DNA of 64,000 bases from Oscillospiraceae bacterium (GTDB taxonomy: Bacteria > Bacillota > Clostridia > Oscillospirales > UBA929). The stretch's first letter is position 1. Every line of letters starts with the position of its first letter. The translations under genes were made by a program, and so were the position numbers. The stretch spans positions 64,001 to 128,000 of the forward strand of contig WRIZ01000002.1 of NCBI GenBank assembly GCA_009782475.1, read 5' to 3'. Positions 46,201 through 53,173 of this stretch are shown piece by piece. The notes beneath the pieces are model-generated. The model was not told where the DNA came from. It made no database searches and worked only from the letters and a program-made list of their open reading frames with translations.

Positions 46201-46502
46201 TCCATACATAGGTTGAGGCCGGTTTGCCCGCCTAGGGTGCCGATGACGCTGTCCGGGCGTTCTTTGCGGATGACGTCGCGCACCGTGTCGGTCGTCATCG
46301 GTTCAATGTAGACCCGGTCGGCGATGTCCTTATCGGTCATAATGGTGGCGGGATTGGAGTTGATCAGGATGACCTCCAGCCCCTCTTCCTTCAAAGCGCG
46401 GCAGCACTGCGTCCCCGCGTAGTCAAATTCGGCGGCCTGCCCGATGACAATCGGCCCCGAACCGATAACCAATACCTTCTTGATCGAATTATCTCTTGGC
46501 AT
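43266..46502 (-). CDS. carB: Carbamoyl phosphate synthase large subunit
   Basis: 1078 residues, full length. Both synthetase halves are present: [22 protein letters not shown] at the start and [22 protein letters not shown] at about 560, each followed by an ATP-grasp domain ([13 protein letters not shown]-like and [12 protein letters not shown]). The C-terminal allosteric MGS-like domain ends with [19 protein letters not shown]. It makes carbamoyl phosphate from bicarbonate, ATP and ammonia for pyrimidines and arginine. Its ATG overlaps carA by 14 bases. The linker before the second half ([16 protein letters not shown]) is encoded by a partial, antisense family A element. Confidence 0.98.
   Translation of the reverse strand: [1078 protein letters not shown]
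44815..44848 (+). repeat. Partial family A element inside carB, antisense to the gene
   Basis: GATGGC, then hairpin ACGGC-TGCG-GCCGT and tail GAGACGGGAG. It matches the second half of the ygiQ copy with a compensating base pair; the first GCAGC hairpin is missing. Confidence 0.62.
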
Positions 46503-47523
46503 ATGATTTCTCCAGTATCTTCACAAATTCCTGAACGGTCTCCACATCCGGCTGGAATTGAACGGACAGCATATCCTCCCGCCAGCTCAACCCTTCCACC
46601 GAACTGTCATTGACGTTGACGTGGCTGATGATTCCTGACTCAACGCTGCTTGTGTCCACCGTAAACCCATGGTTTTGGGTTGTGATGGCGACCTTGCCTG
46701 TTTGAATATCGCGCACCGGGATGTTCGCGCCTCTGTGGCCGGGGGAGAGGGACGTGATTTTCGCGCCATTGGCCAAAGCCAGCAGATGATGACCCAACCC
46801 CACGGCGAAGACAGGTTTTCCCGTTTGAATGATCGTTTTAACCGTCGTCAAATCATAATCCTCGGGGTTGCCGGGGCCGCCGGGCAGAAGGTAACCGTCG
46901 TATGTGCCGTCGATCACGTCGCCGTACGGAAAAACTTCCAGCGAGACGCCGCATGAAAGCAGCATTCGCTCCAAATCCCGCCGCAAGCCGGTATCGGCGA
47001 CGGCGACAGTTGCGATGGTGTTCTCTGCTTTGACCGAACGCCGTTGGGCATGATAACGCGAAAGGGGAGGAGCAGAGAGCGGGTACTCTGTTTGCTCATT
47101 GTCACCAACAAAAACGGACACTGTCCGCGGCGACTCGCCGCCTTGCCTGCTGCGTAAAAGCCGTACCAGTGAACGTGTGTCAATCCCGGTAATCACGGGA
47201 ATGTCAAAACGTTCCAGCACGGCCTTTAAGGAGTCTTCGCTTCTAAAATTGCTGTGTATTTCAGAAAGTTCGGAAACGATGAGGGCGGCGGCATGTGGTT
47301 TATCGGATTGAAAATCCTCATAGCAAACGCCGTAGTTGCCGATCAGGGGATTGGTGAGAACAATGGCTTGTCCCATCGACGACGGGTCGGTCAGTATCTC
47401 TGTTACCCCGGTCATCGAAGTGTTAAAAACAATGCCGCTTGTGAATCCTTCGGTCATCCCGCCCATGCAAAACCCTGAAAAAATCTGTCCGCTTTCCAGT
47501 TTGATCGTGGCTTTCAAGCGCAA
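46489..47523 (-). CDS. carA: Carbamoyl phosphate synthase small subunit with lost glutaminase triad
   Basis: 344 residues, a little short. The N-terminal CarA domain is normal (TEGFTSGIVFNTSMTGVTEILTDPS, NPLIGNYG, SVFVGDN region). The class I glutaminase domain is recognisable (LLPGGPGNPEDY, LLALANGAKITSLSPGHRGANIPV, TQNHGFTVD), but the nucleophile motif that should read GICLGHQ reads AVGLGHH (Cys to Gly). The C-terminal HPE reads QPD (His to Gln, Glu to Asp). I checked these codons on the minus strand (GTG GGG TTG GGT CAT; CAA TTC CAG CCG GAT). It should not hydrolyse glutamine, and may act as a structural partner of CarB using free ammonia. Confidence 0.95.
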   Translation of the reverse strand: MRLKATIKLESGQIFSGFCMGGMTEGFTSGIVFNTSMTGVTEILTDPSSMGQAIVLTNPLIGNYGVCYEDFQSDKPHAAALIVSELSEIHSNFRSEDSLKAVLERFDIPVITGIDTRSLVRLLRSRQGGESPRTVSVFVGDNEQTEYPLSAPPLSRYHAQRRSVKAENTIATVAVADTGLRRDLERMLLSCGVSLEVFPYGDVIDGTYDGYLLPGGPGNPEDYDLTTVKTIIQTGKPVFAVGLGHHLLALANGAKITSLSPGHRGANIPVRDIQTGKVAITTQNHGFTVDTSSVESGIISHVNVNDSSVEGLSWREDMLSVQFQPDVETVQEFVKILEKSYAKR

Positions 47524-47543
47524 CCCTCCCTATCTTTCGTCTC

Positions 47544-49127
47544 TTATATCAGCTCGGTTGTACTGCGTATTTGGTCTGTGCCTTTCATGATCTTTTTATT
47601 GGCATACATGGCCTCGTCAGCCGTTTTGATCGCATTATCCAAATTATCATTCTCGTGCTCTTTAATACCGTAACCAATCGCCATTGTGATGGCATACGGA
47701 TATTCGGTGATTCCTTTCAAGTATTCCCTGACCGATTCAATCACGGCTTCCGCTTCCAGTTTACCCGTTTGCGGCAAAAGGACAAGGAATTCATCTCCGC
47801 CGATCCGCCCGGTCTGCGCGGTAGGCGGACATTTCTCGGCCAGCGACTCCCCGCAAACGCGAAGCATGATGTCGCCCGCCTGATGGCCATGCACGTCGTT
47901 GGTTGTTTTGAGATTGTTCAAATCGCAAATGAGCACGGCAAGCGGCAGGGAATCCGATTTATCCAGTTCCTTTTTCAGCTGCTCCATCATAGAGCGGTTA
48001 TGAAGGCCGGTCAGCGCGTCGCGCCCCGCGCCCACCTCAAGCCGTTGAATGAGCTGACGGTTTTCCGTTTCGTCGGAGTAAACGACATAGGTGCCTATTT
48101 GCTTTTTCATGTTGTCAAATATCAATTTTTCCCTCAAATTGAAAATCTTGCTTTCGCCTTTGCTGTCGAAATGATAATCAAAGCCGCTTTCATCGTCACG
48201 AAGTTTTTCAACCTTTGAAGCGGCCGCGGCAAGCCGTTCGGCCAGCTCTAAATAGGATATTCCTTCAAAATTCAGGCTTTCCAGCCATTTCGACGCTTTT
48301 TCATTTTTGAAGATGATGTTCTTTTCCTCATCCAAAATCAAGATGCTTTGATTCAGGTTTTTGATAATGTCATTCCGCGCCTGAGAAAGGAAAACAAGCC
48401 CCTGATTGCCCAATGTTGCCGCGTAGATGAACCGAATGGAGAAGATAAAACCGAACAGAGAAAAGTCAAAGGGTGCTCCTTCATGGCCTGAAGCATTGAT
48501 CAACGCGGCAATAAAGCCAAGCGATATGATGATCGAACCGGTGAGCAGTTTTTCCGACGGAGCGCGGTAAATTTTGGGAAGTTTGATGTGCTTAACGATC
48601 GTTAAGGCTGTTATACTGAGGGAAAGGGTAAAGCAAATGGTGAAAAATGCGTAGTAAACAGAGCCAAAAGCCCCGAATACGTAATTGAGTTTTTCCGTTT
48701 GGATAGTAGGATCAAGCCGGATCAGATTGGCACCCCCGAAATGGCCGATGAAGATGTTCATAATGATGGAAAGCGGGGTGATTAAGGCAATCACGACGAT
48801 ATGCGGCCTGCTCAACGCCATGAGGTTGTAAAAACGCATGATGAAAAACAGCACTGCTATCAGCGAAAAAGCGTTAAAAGCATACGGCAGGAGGGAAAGG
48901 AAATAGATCATATCCTCGCTGTCGCTGACAAAACGCGTGATGGATATAATGGACCAAGAGCAAACACTGATAAGGATAAACAGCAGATGCTTGGGTAAGC
49001 GGATGCTTTTTCGGTTGGCGTATATTTTGACCAGTGAAAGCGCGAAAAAAGCGAAGAAAACGATGTTAACGCCCATCATCATGCTATTGGTAAAGAGATC
49101 GGGAAATCCCGTTATTCCGTCAGGCAT
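47544..49127 (-). CDS. Membrane diguanylate cyclase (7TM-PAS-GGDEF)
   Basis: 527 residues. Around seven to eight membrane segments fill the first 235 residues (a 7TM sensor like those of some histidine kinases). A PAS-like segment at about 245-365 follows (NQSILILDEEKNIIFKNEKASKWLE), then a GGDEF domain (DALTGLHNRSMMEQL, AVLICDLNNLKTTNDVHGHQAGD, GRIGGDEFLVLLP). The active site is intact, predicting c-di-GMP synthesis. No RxxD inhibitory site precedes GGDEF. It overlaps its tandem paralog by 8 bases and lies 20 bases before carA, so it probably shares the pyrimidine operon's transcript. Confidence 0.93.
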   Translation of the reverse strand: MPDGITGFPDLFTNSMMMGVNIVFFAFFALSLVKIYANRKSIRLPKHLLFILISVCSWSIISITRFVSDSEDMIYFLSLLPYAFNAFSLIAVLFFIMRFYNLMALSRPHIVVIALITPLSIIMNIFIGHFGGANLIRLDPTIQTEKLNYVFGAFGSVYYAFFTICFTLSLSITALTIVKHIKLPKIYRAPSEKLLTGSIIISLGFIAALINASGHEGAPFDFSLFGFIFSIRFIYAATLGNQGLVFLSQARNDIIKNLNQSILILDEEKNIIFKNEKASKWLESLNFEGISYLELAERLAAAASKVEKLRDDESGFDYHFDSKGESKIFNLREKLIFDNMKKQIGTYVVYSDETENRQLIQRLEVGAGRDALTGLHNRSMMEQLKKELDKSDSLPLAVLICDLNNLKTTNDVHGHQAGDIMLRVCGESLAEKCPPTAQTGRIGGDEFLVLLPQTGKLEAEAVIESVREYLKGITEYPYAITMAIGYGIKEHENDNLDNAIKTADEAMYANKKIMKGTDQIRSTTELI

Positions 49128-50661
49128 TCTTCAACGCCTCCCTTTCGGCCTTCTTGCGGGCCTGCTTATCTTCATACATCTTTTGATCGGCTTGGCCGAT
49201 CAATGCGCTGAGGTTTTCATTGCCATGATATTTGATGGCGTATCCCATGGCAATGGACGGTTGATGAACCATATCATCGCGCGGGTTTTTCAATGAACGG
49301 TCTACATCGGCAATATATTCCTCCACCGCTTCCGGCGGGGATTTGACCAAGAGCGTCGCAAACTCGTCGCCTCCGTAACGCGCCACATAGCCGCCTTTGG
49401 GGCAGCAATCAACGAGTACGGCGGCAATGTCTTTGATGTATTGGTCGCCCATAAGATGACCATAGGTATCGTTGACGAATTTCAACCCGTTGACGTCGCC
49501 GATGACAACGGCAAGAGGGTAATTCTCCGTCTTGTCGAGTTTGCGCAATAGATCCTGATAGCGGTAACGATTGGCCGTCCCCGTGAGGACGTCCACACCC
49601 GCCATATCACGCAGACGGTCGATCAGGAGACGGTTGCGCGACACGTCTGTCAGGGTGACGAATTCGCCCTGGGTGATGCCGTCGCTCATCACGAAAACGC
49701 GGCGTTCCATACGGTAAACAAGCGGAATGGCCGTTCCGATGAAATGAATATCGGAATCCTGGCTGTCTTCCAGCTTTTTGATACTGATGCGGTTGTTGTT
49801 TGACAAAACGGAAATCAATCCGTCAAAAGCTACGTTTTCAACGTTGCGGCGCAGGGATTTCAGCCAAAGAACGGCCGGAAGGTTGGTTTCAACGATGATC
49901 CCATCCTCATTGAGGATGAAGACGGCCTGATCGAGAAAATCGAAGACGCTGCTTTGGTCAATGCTGAGCGTGGATGTGTCGCTGTTGAGCAGATGACCGA
50001 AATAGAAGAGAAGACCGCAGACGCAGAAACCGTAATATTGAACATCGAAGGAGGGGTTATCGCCCGAGGCAAGAAAAGCAATTTGCGTGGCAATCAAAAC
50101 ACCCAAATAGATGATATGGAAAGAAGAACCGCGCCTGTAGGCGCCGGGGAGGCGGCGGAACATTCTGATAACCACGACGCCGACCGCCGCATATACAACA
50201 TACTGGTAGACAAGGCTTAAATAATAGATGATGCCGTATCCGTGCTCAATGACCAATATGGGCGATGTGCTGACAACGGTCATATCGGGATAGATGAGCG
50301 GCGACGCCGCGGGAATCAAGGAGATGACCGCCGTGATCACAGGAATGGCGAGAATGGCCGGAAGCGTCCAGCGCGGGAATGACCGCTTGATCCGGTAAAA
50401 ACTAACGGCAAAGTAGAAAAACGCTGTCGGCAGGATGATCAAAGGCACACGGCTGATGATATGTAAATAAGTTGCCCAAAACTCGCTTTTCGTCAGGCAA
50501 AGCAAGACTTCAAGAATCTGCCATACAAAAATGCAGCTCAAAAAGAAGATACTGCGGTCACCCTTAAATGTCCCTTTTGTCTTCATCAGAGAGGTGATCA
50601 GCAGGATTCCAAAGACGGCCGCGATCGGTAAATACACGATAAATTGATGTTCGTTTGCCAA
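49120..50661 (-). CDS. Membrane diguanylate cyclase (7TM-PAS-GGDEF), first gene of the operon
   Basis: 513 residues with the same layout as its neighbour: about seven membrane segments, a PAS-like segment (SVFDFLDQAVFILNEDGIIVETN) and a GGDEF domain (DVLTGTANRYRYQDLLRKL, AVVIGDVNGLKFVNDTYGHLMGD, ARYGGDEFATLLV). The catalytic motif is intact and the RxxD site is absent. It ends in a basic tail (YEDKQARKKAEREALKNA). A tandem duplication followed by divergence is likely. GGAGGTGTG precedes the ATG and a strong promoter lies upstream. Confidence 0.93.
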   Translation of the reverse strand: MANEHQFIVYLPIAAVFGILLITSLMKTKGTFKGDRSIFFLSCIFVWQILEVLLCLTKSEFWATYLHIISRVPLIILPTAFFYFAVSFYRIKRSFPRWTLPAILAIPVITAVISLIPAASPLIYPDMTVVSTSPILVIEHGYGIIYYLSLVYQYVVYAAVGVVVIRMFRRLPGAYRRGSSFHIIYLGVLIATQIAFLASGDNPSFDVQYYGFCVCGLLFYFGHLLNSDTSTLSIDQSSVFDFLDQAVFILNEDGIIVETNLPAVLWLKSLRRNVENVAFDGLISVLSNNNRISIKKLEDSQDSDIHFIGTAIPLVYRMERRVFVMSDGITQGEFVTLTDVSRNRLLIDRLRDMAGVDVLTGTANRYRYQDLLRKLDKTENYPLAVVIGDVNGLKFVNDTYGHLMGDQYIKDIAAVLVDCCPKGGYVARYGGDEFATLLVKSPPEAVEEYIADVDRSLKNPRDDMVHQPSIAMGYAIKYHGNENLSALIGQADQKMYEDKQARKKAEREALKNA

Positions 50662-50707
50662 CTGTCACACCTCCTATGAACTCAATGGAGAATACACGTT
50701 CTCGATC

Positions 50708-50736
50708 ATTATATCATAAGGTATAATTTGATGCAA
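50708..50736 (-). promoter_or_regulatory. Promoter of the GGDEF-carAB-guaA operon
   Basis: Minus strand TTGCAT, 17-base spacer, consensus TATAAT, about 46 bases before the first start codon. Confidence 0.75.
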
Positions 50737-50762
50737 TAGCCGCTGATAAATTTATTCGCGTT

Positions 50763-53162
50763 TTATGTGCGGATGGTCACGCCGAGTTCCTCTTTGAGCT
50801 TTTTCAAAAGTTGACTGATCGCGCCGTCGGCCTCTTCGTCGGTCAATGTGCGGTCGGGCGCGCGGAAGATCAGGCGGTAGGCCAAACTGTTCAGCTTCTC
50901 AAAGACGTCAAACAAAACGCAGTCTTCGAGCAAACTCCCGCCCGTTTTGCGGATCACAGCCAATAGCTCAGCCGCCGCGGTATCCTTCGGGCAGACCAAA
51001 GCGAGGTCGCGCGTGATGGCCGGGCAACGGGGCAACGGGGCAAAAACCGCGTCAGGCTGAGCCAGTTCCAGCAAAATATCGGCGTCCAGTTCGCAAACGG
51101 CCGCGTTTTTCGGCAAACCAAGCGAAGGATGCAGTTCTCCGATCATGCCAAGAGTGCGTCCGCCGATCGAAACCCCGGCGCAGCGGCCGGGATGGAAGGA
51201 ATGCTTACCATTATCACGGCTAAACGAGGCTTCTTTGCGGCAGAAACGACTGATTAGCGACTCGACCGCGCCTTTCAGGCAGAAATAATCCATGCCGCCG
51301 CCATATCCGCCGAGGATCAAGCGTTTTGATTCAAGCGGAAGCTGACCGCCTTGCTTGATATAAACCGCGCTGATTTCGTATAGATGCGCTTCCGGGTTCC
51401 GTGCCGAATGGTTGCGTGTCAGCACTTCCAGCATAGAGGGCAGAAGGGAGGTGCGCATGATGCTGTGCTCCTCGCCCAGCGGATTACGGAGTACCATCGC
51501 TTCCGTCTCGCAACCGCAGTTGCCATCGGGTGCAGCATCATGCTGCCGCCGCCCGATGAAGGAATAGGTCAGCATTTCGTAAAAGCCTAAAGATACACAG
51601 AGCTCATGAAGTTGTGCCTGTAAAGATTGTTCCCTTGTCAGCCAGCCCTGGTTTTTAGAAGGAGGCAGTGTTGACGGAATGTTGTCATACCCAAACAGCC
51701 GCGCCGCCTCTTCGGCCAAATCCTGCCAAATGGATACATCCCTCCGCCATGACGGCACAACGGCCGCGCCGTCTTTCACCGTGAAACCGAGCGATTCCAG
51801 CAGTTCATTAACATTAGAGATGGTAACGCCAAGATGTTCATTGATCTGTTTTTCGGTAAATTGCACGGCCACAGGCTCTTCGGGCGGGATGCCGCAATCA
51901 ATGACGCCGGGAATGGGCGTCCCCGCGCCCAGTTCATTCAATAGGGCGCAAGCTCTCTCTAACGCGGGCAGGGTGGCGGCGGGATCAAGCCCTTTTTCAA
52001 AGCGCGACGAAGCGTCGGTGCGCATGGCAAGGGATAACGCTGTCTTCCGCACGGACGAGCCGTTGAAATTGGCCGATTCAAAGACAATCGTTGTTGTTGT
52101 TTCGGTGATTTCGCTGGCCGCGCCGCCCATCACGCCCGCAACAGCCGTTGCGTTGTGCGCGTCGGCGATAACCAGCATTGAAGGCTCCAATGCCCGCGCT
52201 TTCCCGTCCAGTGTTTCCAGCGTCTCGCCGGGACGCGCCGCGCGGATGACGAGCTGTTTATCTTGAACACAAGCATAATCAAAAGCGTGCATCGGCTGCC
52301 CGAGTTCGAGCATGACATAATTGGTGACGTCAACGATGTTGTTGATCGGGCGGATGCCGCAGGAACGCAGGCGGCGGCGCATCCACATCGGCGAAGGTTG
52401 GATTTGAATATTGTTGACCATCCTCGCGGAATAACGCGGGCAGAGGACGGTATCTTCCACCGTGACGGTGAGGTAGTCTGTGATGCGTGGGGAACTCCCT
52501 TCGGCCGCTTCGCGTCCACCTCCCTCTGTGAGGGAGGCTTTTTTGCCCTCCTCTTTGAGGAGGGTGTCGGTGCAGCCGACGGGAGGAGTTCGCAGCGTTG
52601 CCGCTGTTTCCCGTGCCAAACCGATAACCGACAAGCAGTCGGGGCGGTTGTTGGTGATCTCGAATTCCAGCACGGTGTCTCGCAGCATCAACGCTTCAAC
52701 AATATCCGCTCCGACGGTAAAACCATCTCCGAGGATCAATATTCCGTCCGCTCCGGCTCCCGGCTGGTCGTGTTCGTCCAGCCCCAGCTCTTCGCCGCTG
52801 CAAAGCATCCCCTGGGATTCCAAGCCGCGCATTTTTCCTGTTTTGATCTTCTTTCCGCCCGGCAGCAAAGCCCCGTCTAAAGCGGCGGGGACGACAGCCC
52901 CGGCGAAGACATTGGTTGCCCCGGTGATGATTTGCCGGGGCGCGCCGTCGCCGACGTCCACCGAACAGACGAAGAGCCTGTCGGCGTCCGGGTGCTTTTC
53001 GATGGACAGCACCTTCCCGGCGACAACCTTTTGGATGTCCGCGCCCAGCTCGGTGACGGTTTCCACCTTGCTCCCGCTCATGGTCAGCGCGTGAGCCAGC
53101 TCTTTGGGCGACACCCCGTCTAAATTGACATATTCTTTTAACCAGTTATAGGAACACTTCAT
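50763..53162 (-). CDS. pheT: Phenylalanyl-tRNA synthetase beta subunit
   Basis: 799 residues. In order: N-terminal tRNA-binding OB domain (VVAGKVLSIEKHPDADRLFVCSVD), B3/B4 editing domain (FEITNNRPDCLSVIGLARE), B5 domain, the catalytic-like core (YEMLTYSFIG, LRNPLGEEHSIMRTSLLPSML) and the C-terminal ferredoxin-fold anticodon-binding domain (RCPAITRDLALVCPKD). It pairs with PheS to charge tRNA-Phe. Two stretches are foreign to the family. One is a segment of about 35 residues after LARETAATL, encoded by an inverted pair of family B elements. The other is RQHDAAPDGNCGCETEA, encoded by a family A element in a loop of the core. Confidence 0.96.
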   Translation of the reverse strand: MKCSYNWLKEYVNLDGVSPKELAHALTMSGSKVETVTELGADIQKVVAGKVLSIEKHPDADRLFVCSVDVGDGAPRQIITGATNVFAGAVVPAALDGALLPGGKKIKTGKMRGLESQGMLCSGEELGLDEHDQPGAGADGILILGDGFTVGADIVEALMLRDTVLEFEITNNRPDCLSVIGLARETAATLRTPPVGCTDTLLKEEGKKASLTEGGGREAAEGSSPRITDYLTVTVEDTVLCPRYSARMVNNIQIQPSPMWMRRRLRSCGIRPINNIVDVTNYVMLELGQPMHAFDYACVQDKQLVIRAARPGETLETLDGKARALEPSMLVIADAHNATAVAGVMGGAASEITETTTTIVFESANFNGSSVRKTALSLAMRTDASSRFEKGLDPAATLPALERACALLNELGAGTPIPGVIDCGIPPEEPVAVQFTEKQINEHLGVTISNVNELLESLGFTVKDGAAVVPSWRRDVSIWQDLAEEAARLFGYDNIPSTLPPSKNQGWLTREQSLQAQLHELCVSLGFYEMLTYSFIGRRQHDAAPDGNCGCETEAMVLRNPLGEEHSIMRTSLLPSMLEVLTRNHSARNPEAHLYEISAVYIKQGGQLPLESKRLILGGYGGGMDYFCLKGAVESLISRFCRKEASFSRDNGKHSFHPGRCAGVSIGGRTLGMIGELHPSLGLPKNAAVCELDADILLELAQPDAVFAPLPRCPAITRDLALVCPKDTAAAELLAVIRKTGGSLLEDCVLFDVFEKLNSLAYRLIFRAPDRTLTDEEADGAISQLLKKLKEELGVTIRT
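51500..51546 (-). repeat. Family A palindromic element inside pheT
   Basis: Read on the minus strand: hairpin 1 GCAGCAT-G-ATGCTGC, link ACCCGATG, hairpin 2 GCAAC-TGCG-GTTGC, tail GAGACGGAAG. Both stems differ from the ygiQ copy by paired changes. Encodes RQHDAAPDGNCGCETEA. Confidence 0.85.
52489..52537 (-). repeat. Family B palindromic element inside pheT, copy 1
   Basis: Minus strand: CCTCCCTC-ACA-GAGGGAGG, then GTGGACGCGAAGCGGCC, then GAAGGGAGTT. Same layout as the tilS element. It is opposite in orientation to copy 2. Confidence 0.8.
52545..52590 (+). repeat. Family B palindromic element inside pheT, copy 2
   Basis: Plus strand: CCCTCCTC-TTT-GAGGAGGG, then GTCGG/CCGAC hairpin, then GGGAGGAGTT. 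Separated from copy 1 by about seven bases, including a T-run. Confidence 0.8.
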
Positions 53163-53173
53163 GATCTTACTCC

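Noticed and set aside
46489-46600. Sequencing error as the cause of the CarA triad loss
   Set aside because: Two separate motifs are changed by substitution while the frame and the flanking conserved blocks are intact; random errors at exactly these codons are unlikely, though reads should be checked.
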